Positions 42,864 through 53,133 of a stretch of DNA of 64,000 nt are shown one piece after another. Each line of letters starts with the position of its first letter. Within the stretch, counting starts at the first letter, position 1. The translations under genes and the position numbers were made by a program. This stretch comes from Phycisphaerae bacterium (GTDB taxonomy: Bacteria; Planctomycetota; Phycisphaerae; Phycisphaerales; Phycisphaeraceae). The notes beneath the pieces are model-generated. The model searched no databases. It saw only the letters and a list, made by a program, of their open reading frames with translations, and was not told where the DNA came from. The stretch spans positions 1-64,000 of the forward strand of contig JAUIGU010000023.1 in assembly GCA_030432595.1 (NCBI GenBank), in the 5' to 3' direction.

Positions 42864-45800
42864 CCCAACTCGCCGACCCGCTGAATCCGCTGGTGATCGA
42901 CACCGTCCGCGACGCCGCCCCCGTCGGCCGCACCCAGGCGGCCCTGTTGGGCGTGAGCGCCGGCGAGGCCCGCCTCGACCCCGTCGCCGTCGCCGAGGCC
43001 CGGGCGCAGCAGGCGCAATCGACGGGCTTTCTCGGGATGCTCCGGTTGTCGGCAGCGCAGGAGAGCATCACCGGCACCGGCGCCGAGAACCTCGGCGCGT
43101 TCCTGGGCGACGGCGCAATCGACACGTTCCTCCACGGGCCGCGCACCGAGGACCGGTTCGACCCCGACTTCAACCCGTTCGACCTCATCGACGCCGACTT
43201 CCTCCAGGCGCACCCCTTCATGGTGGACGCCGTCGAATCCCTCGACGTCCTCGACATCCCCAACCGCCAGGCGTTCGACCGCTACGTCGCGCGCCGCCGC
43301 CGCCGCCACGAAGACGCGCAGCAGCTCGCGCAGGTCCCCCTGGGCCCCAAGCGCATCACCGCTACGCTGGTCGGCCAGGTCCCCGACGTGTTGCTCGGCG
43401 GCTACCTGGTGCGGGGCGCCGGCGTGGTGACCAACGCCGCGGGGTACGGCCAGCGCGCACGCCAGACCATTCAGCTCTTCCAGGGCACGACCGGCCGCGC
43501 GCGCCTCGCCCGCATCGCCGCCGCCGGCGGCGCGAACACTTTTCAAGAACTGGGGCTCCAGTGGGCGGACCCGAACCGGGACGTGGACCTCACCGACCCC
43601 GCCGTCGCCACGGCCGCCGTCTTCGGCCTGGGCTTCGGCGCCAGCTTCGAGGCCATCGGCGCCGCCCGCCAGCGCATCGGCAGCGTCACGCCCGTGCCCG
43701 GCTTCCGCCGCAGCCTCCAGCGCCTGCGCGAATCCTTCGCCCCCGAGACGATCCACGGTCCCGAGGACGTGGCGCGTTCCGACGTCGCCACCCTGGAGCA
43801 GCTCATCGCCGAGCCGGTCACCGGCCCGCGCACCGTTGCCGTCGTGGACAGCAACGTCACGCGGCCGCTCATCGAGCGCCTGCAACACAAGTACGACCAG
43901 GCCGGCGTCGCGCTGCACGTCCAGCCCCACCCCGGGCAGGAGTTCCTGGAGTGGGCCCACGCCCTCGACCAGCTCGAGGCCGGGCTCGACGAGCTGCGCC
44001 CCGCCGCCGCCACGGAGATCGCCGAGGGGCGCGTCGCCGGCGCCGCCGGCTCGGTGATCGAGCGTTACGTCCGCTTGCTCAACAGCGGGCCGGGTCCGTT
44101 CGCCGTCCCCGCCCAGGGCCTGCGCAACTCGATCAGCCGCGCCGCCCGCCTGGCGCACCGGGTGTTCTTCGATGAGGCCACGCCCACGGCCGAGCAGGCG
44201 GCGCGTCCGCTCACCGAAGCGCCCTTCATCCCCGCCGAGTCGCTGCGCGTCGAGGTCCGCACCGCGGTCATGCAGGCACGTCAGGACCTCCACGCCGCCA
44301 TCGACAAGCACCTTAAGAGCAAGGCCGGCCCGGTGACGTACCACGCCGCCGACGGCGAGGCCATCACCATCACCAACCGCCGCCAGGTCCACCGCCTGGG
44401 GCGCGCCGCCCTCGACTACATCCGCCAGACCGGCGAGGCCCGACGCGGCCGCGTCGATGCGCGCGCCCTCGACGACGCCACCCCGGAAGTCGTTAAGGAC
44501 GCCGCCGCGCCGCTGCGCCACTACTTCGCCGACATGCTCGACCGGCTCGACCAGGTCGAGCTGCTCCAGGGCCGTCGCACGCTGGAGCGCATGGACGACA
44601 ATATCGGCGACCTCGACGAAGCGATCGGTATCGCCGAGGCCAACCTCCGCCCGCCCCCCGGAAGCACCGACCCCACGCTCCCGCAACCAGGAGCGGGCGA
44701 CGTCCCCACTGTCCCCGACGCCCCGGTGGTCGCGGTCAACACGAGCATCCCACCGCAGTGGCGCGGTGAAGACCTGCACCTCTGGCGCGACGGCACGCTC
44801 CGCACCGGTGGCAACCGCGCGATCCAGCCCGACCAGGGGCGGGCCCGCAAGACGTTCGATGCCCGCTGGCTCCAGGAGCTCGAACGCATCGACGTCGGCG
44901 CCGAGCCCCAGGTCATCCGCCGGCTACGCCAGCTCACCGACGAGGTCTGGAAGGTGCGCCAGCGCCGCGGGCAGTTCTGGCAGGCCACCCACTACCTCGC
45001 GCCGCCGCGGCTGATCGAAGAGGCCCGCCGCACCGTGGACCAGGTCCGGCACGACCAGGCCACCGCCGCCATCGCCAAGCAGAAACGCCGGCTCGCCCAG
45101 CTCCAGGAGCAGGCCAACAACCTGCGCGCCTTCGTGGACGCTGCCGACAGCTACGTCCCCCGCCGCTGGGTCGCGCCGCTGATCCGCAAACAGGAGCTGC
45201 GCTTCAAGTCCCTGCTTGTCGAGCAGTGGCGCAAGAACCGCGAGGTGGACTTCCACACCAGCGAGAGCATCCAGCCGTCCGGCCGCGCCCTCGACGAACC
45301 GGTGATCGACCGCCTCCCCGTCGATGACCGCAACCTGATCGACGAGTTCGAGATCAGCACCGAGCAGGGGCTCATCGACGCCGGCGGTGACCTGCACGCC
45401 CGCTACCTCACGGAGCTCGACGCGTACCTCCAGGAGCAGGCCGAGGCGACGATCCGCCGGATGCTGGACCCGCAGCACGGCCACGGCATCGAAGACGCCT
45501 ACGCCGGCGGCTCGCCCCTGATGATGCGCCGGCTGCGCGAGCTGGACGAGAGCACGTTCCGCGAGTTCCTCGACGACTCGGTCGAGCAGGTTCTGTTGAT
45601 CTACGACAACCAGCTTGGCGGCAAGATCGCTGCGCGCCGCGCGATCCAGCGCAACGCCGACCGCCTCACGCCGTTCGTCCGCGAGACGCTCGACGAGGAC
45701 CTGGAGCTCGACCCCGGCCAGGTCCTGCGCGCCGTCGAAGAAGACTTCCGCAACTGGCGCCGCGCCGCCGAGGCGCTGGGCAACGAGGACCTGGGCCGCA

Positions 45801-47344
45801 AGATCGAACGCAGCCGCCAGGACACGCTGCGCATCCTCACCCGCAAGCTCGACGAGCTCCAGGGCATCCCCGCCATCCCCGAGAACGTGGGGCTGGAAGT
45901 CGGCTGGTCGCACTTCCTGCAGCGCAACTTCCTGAAGATGCCGGCGATGGCGTTCCTGGGCAAGGTGACGGCGTCGAGCTTCCCCGACATCGCCAACCTC
46001 AGCCTCTATACCCGGATGGAACGCTCGCACTTCCGCGCGATCGTCACCGGCCTGCGCCAGTTCGCCGAGGGGGTCGCGCTTAAGCCGGTTTCCAAAGACG
46101 GCCTAGAAGGACTTTCGGCGGCGCTCGACGACGACGGCCTCGCCCGCACCATGCAGCTCATGGAGATCAACGACCTGCCGTTCTCGCCGCACTTCGGCGA
46201 CAGCGTCACCGGCCGGGCGCTCCAGAAAGCCGACGCGGTCCTCGACGGGCTCAACCGCGGGTTCTTCCGCGTCAACGGCATGACCCGGTGGAACACGGTC
46301 TGGAAGCGCGTCGCCGCCCGCCTGGTGTCGTGGCAGATGCTCCACGGCGCCCAGCTCATGGCCCGGGCCCGCCGCTTCATGGACGCCGGCGAGAGCGAGG
46401 GGCAGGCGCTCCGCCACGCCGGCCTGAGTCGCGACGACGCCGCGCGCCTGAACCGCCTGGGGATCAACGGCAACAACGCCGCCGCCGTCGTCGAGCAGTT
46501 TCACCGGCACGGCACCGACGTTGACGGGCAGGCGTTCTCGGGCCTGAGCGCCGACGACTTTGCCGGCTACAAGCGGATCGTTCACCCCAACCTCAAGGAC
46601 TGGAACGACCCCGACCTCGTCGAAGCCGTCACCGCCGCGATCAACTCGGAGGTTGACAACCTCATCGTCACGCCCAAGCTGCTGAGCCGGCCGCTGTTCA
46701 ACACCGATCCGCGCTTCGGCTTCATCGGAAAAGTCTTCCACCAGTTCCAGGCGTTCGCGTTCGCCTACGGGAACCAGCTCGCCCCGCAGCTCGCCGGCCG
46801 GCCCGGCTTCGCCATCACCAACTTCCTCACACAAGCGCTCTTCCTGGGCGCGATCAGCGACGCCGTCCACAACGCCGCCAGCGGGCGCCGCGACCTGGGC
46901 GAGACGATCAACTTGTGGACCGACCCCAAGACGGCGCCGGGCATGGCCTACGCCGCCGTCAACCGCGCCGGCGTGTTCGGCTACCTCGCGCGGCCCATGG
47001 CCATCGCCGACCAGGCCGGCGTCGGCGTCGGGCCGATCCTGGGCAACGACGTCTCGAGCATGGCGGCGGCCAACGCCATCACCGTGAGCGGCAACCTCGG
47101 CCCGTTCGTGGATTGGGCCGACGCGCTCACCACCAACACGCTCGGCCCGATGGTGATGGAGGGGCGCAGCTACGACGCCCGCACGCGCCACGCGCTGCGG
47201 AAGACCCTGCCGTTCCAGAATCTGCTTTGGACCGAGGCGCTCTACACCGCCACGCGGGACCTGGGATTCGACTCGCCGATCGGGCGGGGGGAAGGGGTGG
47301 ACGTGTTCTTGACGCGGCCGGCGTACGAGGCGGAGCGGGAGTGA
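42860..47344 (+). CDS. Giant protein resembling T7 internal virion protein gp16 (ejection)
   Basis: A 1494-residue protein starting at ATG 42860, coupled to the gp15-like gene. N-terminal 300 residues include hydrophobic segments (QVPDVLLGGYLVRGAGVV; VATAAVFGLGFGASFEAI). The middle (about 350-1040) is helical and charged. The last 300 residues resemble the end of podovirus gp16-like proteins: KVFHQFQAFAFAYGNQ, TQALFLGAISDAVHNAASG, NRAGVFGYLARPMA and a terminal LRKTLPFQNLLWTEAL. Such proteins leave the virion with the DNA and form a channel across the envelope. No transglycosylase motif was seen at the N-terminus, unlike T7 gp16. Confidence 0.55.
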   Translation: MTQLADPLNPLVIDTVRDAAPVGRTQAALLGVSAGEARLDPVAVAEARAQQAQSTGFLGMLRLSAAQESITGTGAENLGAFLGDGAIDTFLHGPRTEDRFDPDFNPFDLIDADFLQAHPFMVDAVESLDVLDIPNRQAFDRYVARRRRRHEDAQQLAQVPLGPKRITATLVGQVPDVLLGGYLVRGAGVVTNAAGYGQRARQTIQLFQGTTGRARLARIAAAGGANTFQELGLQWADPNRDVDLTDPAVATAAVFGLGFGASFEAIGAARQRIGSVTPVPGFRRSLQRLRESFAPETIHGPEDVARSDVATLEQLIAEPVTGPRTVAVVDSNVTRPLIERLQHKYDQAGVALHVQPHPGQEFLEWAHALDQLEAGLDELRPAAATEIAEGRVAGAAGSVIERYVRLLNSGPGPFAVPAQGLRNSISRAARLAHRVFFDEATPTAEQAARPLTEAPFIPAESLRVEVRTAVMQARQDLHAAIDKHLKSKAGPVTYHAADGEAITITNRRQVHRLGRAALDYIRQTGEARRGRVDARALDDATPEVVKDAAAPLRHYFADMLDRLDQVELLQGRRTLERMDDNIGDLDEAIGIAEANLRPPPGSTDPTLPQPGAGDVPTVPDAPVVAVNTSIPPQWRGEDLHLWRDGTLRTGGNRAIQPDQGRARKTFDARWLQELERIDVGAEPQVIRRLRQLTDEVWKVRQRRGQFWQATHYLAPPRLIEEARRTVDQVRHDQATAAIAKQKRRLAQLQEQANNLRAFVDAADSYVPRRWVAPLIRKQELRFKSLLVEQWRKNREVDFHTSESIQPSGRALDEPVIDRLPVDDRNLIDEFEISTEQGLIDAGGDLHARYLTELDAYLQEQAEATIRRMLDPQHGHGIEDAYAGGSPLMMRRLRELDESTFREFLDDSVEQVLLIYDNQLGGKIAARRAIQRNADRLTPFVRETLDEDLELDPGQVLRAVEEDFRNWRRAAEALGNEDLGRKIERSRQDTLRILTRKLDELQGIPAIPENVGLEVGWSHFLQRNFLKMPAMAFLGKVTASSFPDIANLSLYTRMERSHFRAIVTGLRQFAEGVALKPVSKDGLEGLSAALDDDGLARTMQLMEINDLPFSPHFGDSVTGRALQKADAVLDGLNRGFFRVNGMTRWNTVWKRVAARLVSWQMLHGAQLMARARRFMDAGESEGQALRHAGLSRDDAARLNRLGINGNNAAAVVEQFHRHGTDVDGQAFSGLSADDFAGYKRIVHPNLKDWNDPDLVEAVTAAINSEVDNLIVTPKLLSRPLFNTDPRFGFIGKVFHQFQAFAFAYGNQLAPQLAGRPGFAITNFLTQALFLGAISDAVHNAASGRRDLGETINLWTDPKTAPGMAYAAVNRAGVFGYLARPMAIADQAGVGVGPILGNDVSSMAAANAITVSGNLGPFVDWADALTTNTLGPMVMEGRSYDARTRHALRKTLPFQNLLWTEALYTATRDLGFDSPIGRGEGVDVFLTRPAYEAERE

Positions 47345-47347
47345 CGG

Positions 47348-47833
47348 CTAATCAACGTCGAGCACCCACTCCGAATCAGGCCAATAGGGGTACCGCGGCG
47401 TTTCCTCCATCGCGAAAAGAATCTCCAACGCTTCGAGTTTGGCGTTGATGTCGGCCGGCGTCAGCATCGACAACGAAAAGAACGCGTGCGCCCACAGGCT
47501 CAGCGGTTGCTCGGCGTCGTCGCTCTCCACCCCGGCGAGCCATTCCCGCTGCAGATACTCGTGGAACCAATGCACCTGACCCGGCAACTCCACCGTGAAC
47601 GCTTCGCGAGGAAGCGCATCGAGCGCCGCGGGGTCGGCAACGCCGGCGGCGGCGACGTGCCGATCAATCACAATCAGCCGGTGCGGGGGCTCCAGGCGGT
47701 AGAACTCCATGACCGCCAAGCAACAAGCCTTCTTCGCGCCGATCCGCTCCGCCACCGACAGCGACGCCTCGGCCGCCGCGCGGTCGATGACGAACTCCAC
47801 GGCGACGGGTTTCCACTCGGCGGGCTCAGGCAT
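47348..47833 (-). CDS. Unknown cargo protein of the element
   Basis: A 161-residue protein, ATG at 47833 (a GTG 15 bp upstream is possible). It converges on the giant gene, with the two stops only 3 bp apart. Motifs such as RLIVIDRHVAAAGVADPA and WFHEYLQREWLAGV suggest an alpha/beta fold, but I do not recognise a family. It is in the same direction as the next gene (48249), 44 bp apart, so the two probably form a unit. Position near attR is typical for accessory genes such as defence or immunity. Confidence 0.55.
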   Translation of the reverse strand: MPEPAEWKPVAVEFVIDRAAAEASLSVAERIGAKKACCLAVMEFYRLEPPHRLIVIDRHVAAAGVADPAALDALPREAFTVELPGQVHWFHEYLQREWLAGVESDDAEQPLSLWAHAFFSLSMLTPADINAKLEALEILFAMEETPRYPYWPDSEWVLDVD

Positions 47834-47877
47834 AAAGCCCTGACCCACTTTGAAGCGGGCCGGGGCGGAAAGATGAT

Positions 47878-48249
47878 TTAGTTCGCATCGCTGGCGGCAT
47901 TACCTGCCCGCGCAACTTCTTGGCTTTTAAGCCACTGCGATACGTCTAGGCGTATATTGCAACAGTTGCCGGGCGCAGGTATTTGACCGGGGTCAGCCAC
48001 GTTAACAACTTCCAGCCCGCCCTCCACACTGCCTTCAATCCGGCTCCAGACCCGCTCATCCTTGAGCAGCGTCTCAAAAAAACTGTCGGGGAACACGGCG
48101 TTGGGTGGGGTATCAAGTCTGAGACGAAGAACCTCCATCCAACAGAGCACACGCCGGATGTGAATCTCGTCGTGTTTGTAGGCGTCCTCGCAGTCCTCAA
48201 GACAACTACGAATCTGGCGGTCGGCTTCAAAGAGTACATCCGAAATCAT
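47878..48249 (-). CDS. Unknown cargo protein of the element
   Basis: A 123-residue acidic protein (LFEADRQIRSCLEDCEDAYKHDE, shortened here to its helical start DRQIRSCLEDCEDAY). It has several cysteines and no membrane segment. Base composition is visibly less GC-rich than the late genes beside it, suggesting a separate origin. Not recognised. Confidence 0.5.
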   Translation of the reverse strand: MISDVLFEADRQIRSCLEDCEDAYKHDEIHIRRVLCWMEVLRLRLDTPPNAVFPDSFFETLLKDERVWSRIEGSVEGGLEVVNVADPGQIPAPGNCCNIRLDVSQWLKSQEVARAGNAASDAN

Positions 48250-48437
48250 GGCCGTTCACTCCAATCAGTTTGATCAAGGGGGTGTGCATTTCCGCTCAGA
48301 CCCTACCGACCGTCGGCAGAAATCCAAGCGATATTTCTGTCAACCTGCGGTGTGGTAAACCGCAGTCGCGCGCCGTCGTCGCAACGACTTGCGCCAATGT
48401 TGGGCGCTGGGTTGGGCGCTCGAATTACAGGAAAGTC

Positions 48438-48770
48438 CTACCCGTTCACCACGGCCACGACCTCACCCCGCGCCGCCTCCAGCGCCGCCGTCGCCCCGCT
48501 GGTCGCTATGAACTGGTCCAGGCCCTTCAGCGCGTCGCCGGCGGCGTCGAGCAGGTTCTCACGGTCTATGCCGTGGACCCGGCGGTCGGGCCCCTCGACG
48601 TCGAGCTCGCTCCACAGCCAGGCGGACACGCGCCCGTCTTGCTCGGCGAAGGCGTAGGCCTCGGTCATCTCGACCAGCTCGCCGACGGTGCCGACGAACT
48701 CGGCGTGTTCGAGCGTGATCCCCAGGGCGGGCAGGGCGGTCGGCGCGGGCGCAGTCATCAGGGCGGTCAT
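48438..48770 (-). CDS. Unknown small protein of the element
   Basis: A 110-residue protein from ATG 48770 (MTALMTAPAPTALPALG). The middle is a helical acidic region (GTVGELVEMTEAYAFAEQDG) with ENLLDAAGDALKGLDQF near the end. No family recognised. It lies 71 bp from the displaced integrase end, on the same strand, so in the excised circle it is downstream of int. Confidence 0.5.
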   Translation of the reverse strand: MTALMTAPAPTALPALGITLEHAEFVGTVGELVEMTEAYAFAEQDGRVSAWLWSELDVEGPDRRVHGIDRENLLDAAGDALKGLDQFIATSGATAALEAARGEVVAVVNG

Positions 48771-48841
48771 GGTTCGATCCTCGGCCGGCGGGGTGAGTGA
48801 ACGCGGCAGCCGCACGCCGGCGGCGCGGCCGCGCGTGTGGG

Positions 48842-48998
48842 TCAGGTGTTGGCGTCGATGAGCGTCTGGATCGTCTGCCGGACGTGGTCAGGCAACGCCG
48901 GCCACGCCCGGATCAGGCGGTCCAGCTCCGACGCGTTGCGGGGGTCTGTGTCACCCCCGCCTGTAAGTTGAGGTGTAACACCACTTGCAGATTCGCTG
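48842..48998 (-). pseudogene. Displaced 3' end of int (joined to int only in the circular form)
   Basis: A 157-bp tail of an open frame that runs through attR in the same frame as int runs through attL. It encodes 52 residues starting ISESASGVTP, with an amphipathic end ELDRLIRAWPALPDHVRQTI, of a type common at integrase C-termini. In the integrated state it lacks its own start and the rest of the gene. Excision would restore a 551-residue integrase. Confidence 0.75.
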
Positions 48999-49052
48999 AT
49001 CGGCCTTTTAAGCCGCTGGTTGTGGGTTCGAATCCCACCCTGGTCATTGTCG
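48999..49052. repeat. attR core of the integrated element
   Basis: The second copy of the 54-bp core, with the tRNA 3' half but no 5' half, so it is not a functional tRNA gene. Element DNA is on the left, host DNA on the right. Confidence 0.95.
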
Positions 49053-49062
49053 ATGCCCGTTG

Positions 49063-49087
49063 GCCCGCCCCCAGGCCACGGGCGGGC
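49063..49087 (+). terminator. Hairpin after attR, probably the original tRNA terminator
   Basis: Perfect 8-bp stem GCCCGCCC / GGGCGGGC with a 9-base loop, 11 bp after attR in host DNA. No T-run follows, so strength is uncertain. Before integration it would have stood just after the tRNA gene. Confidence 0.45.
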
Positions 49088-49303
49088 GTCCCCGTTCGCG
49101 TTTGGCTCGGTTTTTGACGCGAAATCGTCTAGATTCACGGCATCGCTCGGTCATAATAGGGGTGGCACTTTCTGAACTCCGCGGACAAGCGTTTGGTCTC
49201 GCGATGTTTCGAGAAGGGTGCGGCGGGGGTTCCGCGAAATGGTCTCAATGCGGAAGCGGTGGGGCGGAGAAGCCATCGCTCGGTCACGTCACTCGGAGGC
49301 AAG

Positions 49304-51913
49304 ATGCCCGCACGATTGTTGAAACGAACCCTTCTCTTGCCGGCATGGCTCGCCCTGGGACCGGTTGCGATGACGCACGCCCTGACCTGGGGCACGTTCG
49401 GCAGTTGGGATACCCAGCAACGCCGAGACGCCGCCGACGCCGCAATGCTGCGCGTCACCGACCGGCACAACGCCTACGGCGACTTTAACTTCGGCAACGA
49501 CGGGTTCGTCGACGTCTACTACAACCCCGGCGTGCCGACGGCCCAGGCGAACTTTTACGGCTCGATCGAGTTTGGCGGGACGTACCCCAACGAACGTGTC
49601 GCCCAGCACGAACTCAACCACTGGGTCGGGTCGGGCACGATCCAGGCCTGGTACGACCGATTCAGCGGCGGCGTCTGGACCGGGCCCAAGGTCAACGCGC
49701 TCATGGCGCAGTTTGACGGCGACGGCGCGGCGTTCCGTCAGTCCGGGGTGCACTTCTTCCCGTACGGCCTGAACTTCGACACCGAGGTCGTCGAGGCCAG
49801 CGTGTACATGCGCAACGTAGCCCTGATGTACGCGATGCGTCAGGACATGGGCATCGGCAACCCGGCCGACCCGTGGTCGGCGACGAGCGTCACGCTCAGC
49901 GCCTCCGACCCCGCGGGCACGTCGTCGTTCAACTGGGCGCCGGACCCGCACCCGATCTTCGGCAGCACCTACCAGGGCTGGGACGACGGCTACTTCGCGC
50001 ACGTCGGCGCGGCCTACACGACCGGCGACTTCGTCATCCGCACCCCGCTGCGCACCGACAACCCCGGCGGCGCGACGCCGAACTTCACCTTCGCCGGCGA
50101 CTCGCTGCGGATCAACAACACCAACGGCAGCGCCGGCGGCCTGCTCTATCAAGGCGTGGGCAGCGGCGGGGTCGTCACCGTCAACAACCTCATCCTCGAC
50201 GGCGGCTACGTCCGCCACGGCAGCGGATCGGCCGACGTGTTCAAGCTCGCGGGCAGCACGACGCTCCTGGGCAACCCGACGATCGACGCGGACCAGGGCG
50301 ACATCCGGATCGACGCAACCATCGGCGGGCCGGGCACGCTGAACGTCACCGGCAACCACCGCGTCATCCTCGGAGGCACGGCCAACACGTACTCCGGCGG
50401 GACGGTGGTGCAGAGCGGCACGCTCGTCGTCGACGGCGGCACCGGCACCGGCACCACGACCGTCCAGAACGGCGCGACGCTCACCGGCGACGGCGCGGTC
50501 CGCGGGGCGCTCGTGGCTCAGGCCGGGTCGATCATCCGGGTCGGCGGCGCGGGTTTGCCGGCCACGCTGCCCGGCGGCCGGCAACTCATCGACGACTTCG
50601 AGGGCTACCCCACCGGTGTGATCGGTGCCACGCCCAACACCACCGGAAACGTGTGGACCGGCGTGTTTAACGGCACGGGCAACGCCGAGATCGTTGACAA
50701 CGCCGGCGACGCCGCGCTGCAGGTGCACGGCATCGGCAGCGGCGGCAACAACTGGCGCGGCGCGATCACCGACCTCGCCGGCGCCCACGCCGACGACTTC
50801 AGCCTCGCCCACGGGCAGACCGGCACCTACTTCTTCCGCGTCCGCCGCAACGGCACCGGCAACATCGACACCATCTTCGGCCTCACGGACCAGGGCGCCG
50901 GCACCGGCAGCGCCCCGGGCAACGACATCGACAGCCCCTGGGACGAGTACGCCGTGTTGCTCTCCATCTTCGGCGGAGCCGGTTCGTCGCAGCTTCGCGC
51001 CTATAGCGACGGTTCGGGCGACGTCCCGTTGATCTCGGCCGGCAACGGCGACTGGATCAACATCTGGCTCGAAGTCGACAACGCCGCCAAGTCCTACCGC
51101 GTCGCCACCTCGACCGGCACGCAGGACGGCACGTACCAGGGCGGCACCTACCAGTTCGGCCGACGTACCGCCGGCGTCGTCGCCACCAACGCGCTGGTCA
51201 CGTTCGGCATCCACGAACTGCTCAACACCGACGCCGAGCTCGACGACCTCTACTTCGTCGATGGCGTCGACCTGACCAACCCGCTGCTGCAGACGCCGAC
51301 GCTCGCGGCGGAGAGCCTCGGCGTCCTGGGCGACGTCACACTCCAGGCCGGCGCGACGCTCTCGATGGACATCGGGGTGAACGCCGACGGCGCGGCCGTG
51401 TCCGACACGATCGCCACGCTGGGGCAGTTCAACGCCGGCGGCGTGCTCGAAATCGTCCTCGACACGGGCAGCGCTGCCCTCGACGCCGGCGATCGCTTCG
51501 GCCTGTTCGGTGCGTCCGGGTTCTCGGGCACGTTCGACACGCTCGACCTGCCGGGCCTGGGCCCGGACCTGCTGTGGGACGCGTCGCGGCTGCTGGTGGA
51601 CGGGACGCTGGCGGTCATCGGCAACAACGGCCTGTCCGGGGACTTCAACTTCTCCGGCCAGGTCGAACAGGGCGACCTGGACCTTGTGCTTCAGAACTGG
51701 GGGTACGACGCCGGCGCGTTCGGCGTGCCGACGGCGTGGATCAACGACCTGCCGACCGGCCTGATCGACCAGGAAGAACTCGACCGCGTGCTCCTGAACT
51801 GGGGGGCCATTGCGACGGGCGGCGGCGGGTTCATCACGGTCGTGCCCGAGCCCACGGGGTTGGGGCTCTTCGTGTTGAGCGCTGGTGTGGCCTTGCGCCG
51901 ACGCCGAAGGTGA
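49304..51913 (+). CDS. PEP-CTERM protein with HExxH motif and beta-strand repeats
   Basis: An 869-residue exported protein; GGAGG lies 4 bp before the ATG at 49304. Signal peptide LLPAWLALGPVAMTHA. Residues about 25-215 look like a peptidase-type domain: NDGFVDVYYNPG then VAQHELNHWVGSG, an HExxH zinc motif. A beta-helix follows with an autotransporter-type strand repeat (TYSGGTVVQSGTLVVDGGTG). Next is a jelly-roll-like domain opening DDFEGYPTGVIG, and a dockerin-like pair (GDFNFSGQVEQGDLDLVLQ; DQEELDRVLLNWG). The C-terminus is a PEP-CTERM signal (VVPEPTGLGLF ... LRRRRR). Probably displayed on the surface by an exosortase. Protease activity is inferred. Confidence 0.8.
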   Translation: MPARLLKRTLLLPAWLALGPVAMTHALTWGTFGSWDTQQRRDAADAAMLRVTDRHNAYGDFNFGNDGFVDVYYNPGVPTAQANFYGSIEFGGTYPNERVAQHELNHWVGSGTIQAWYDRFSGGVWTGPKVNALMAQFDGDGAAFRQSGVHFFPYGLNFDTEVVEASVYMRNVALMYAMRQDMGIGNPADPWSATSVTLSASDPAGTSSFNWAPDPHPIFGSTYQGWDDGYFAHVGAAYTTGDFVIRTPLRTDNPGGATPNFTFAGDSLRINNTNGSAGGLLYQGVGSGGVVTVNNLILDGGYVRHGSGSADVFKLAGSTTLLGNPTIDADQGDIRIDATIGGPGTLNVTGNHRVILGGTANTYSGGTVVQSGTLVVDGGTGTGTTTVQNGATLTGDGAVRGALVAQAGSIIRVGGAGLPATLPGGRQLIDDFEGYPTGVIGATPNTTGNVWTGVFNGTGNAEIVDNAGDAALQVHGIGSGGNNWRGAITDLAGAHADDFSLAHGQTGTYFFRVRRNGTGNIDTIFGLTDQGAGTGSAPGNDIDSPWDEYAVLLSIFGGAGSSQLRAYSDGSGDVPLISAGNGDWINIWLEVDNAAKSYRVATSTGTQDGTYQGGTYQFGRRTAGVVATNALVTFGIHELLNTDAELDDLYFVDGVDLTNPLLQTPTLAAESLGVLGDVTLQAGATLSMDIGVNADGAAVSDTIATLGQFNAGGVLEIVLDTGSAALDAGDRFGLFGASGFSGTFDTLDLPGLGPDLLWDASRLLVDGTLAVIGNNGLSGDFNFSGQVEQGDLDLVLQNWGYDAGAFGVPTAWINDLPTGLIDQEELDRVLLNWGAIATGGGGFITVVPEPTGLGLFVLSAGVALRRRRR

Positions 51914-51952
51914 TCGGATTTGGTTTTGCCTTCCCGACCGGCTGTGCTTGCC

Positions 51953-53113
<1,161 letters not shown>

Positions 53114-53133
53114 GATTTGATCCTACCGAGACA

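Larger units (their letters stand above)
33239..49052. mobile_element. Integrated phage-like or satellite element in tRNA-Lys
   Basis: About 15.8 kb bounded by a perfect 54-bp direct repeat (33239-33292 and 48999-49052) that includes the 3' part of the tRNA gene. Inside, from the left: integrase and HTH protein (minus strand), AT-rich control region, Xis-like gene, early genes, an inverted-repeat region, seven tightly packed plus-strand genes ending in two very large proteins, and three minus-strand cargo genes. No capsid, portal, large terminase, tail fibre or lysis gene is recognised. It is either a satellite that depends on a helper phage or a reduced prophage. Boundaries are firm; type is inference. 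Confidence 0.92.

Noticed and set aside
48972-48982. Palindrome GGTGT-A-ACACC near attR as an integrase arm site
   Set aside because: No matching copies were found near attL, and it also lies in the displaced integrase coding tail; evidence is too thin.
48999-49052. Second tRNA-Lys gene at the right end of the element
   Set aside because: Only the 3' part of the tRNA is present; the acceptor 5' strand and D arm are missing, so it is attR.
48842-49138. 98-residue minus-strand frame across attR as a separate gene
   Set aside because: Its middle is the attachment core and its first part is host DNA; only the last 52 codons make sense, as the displaced integrase end.
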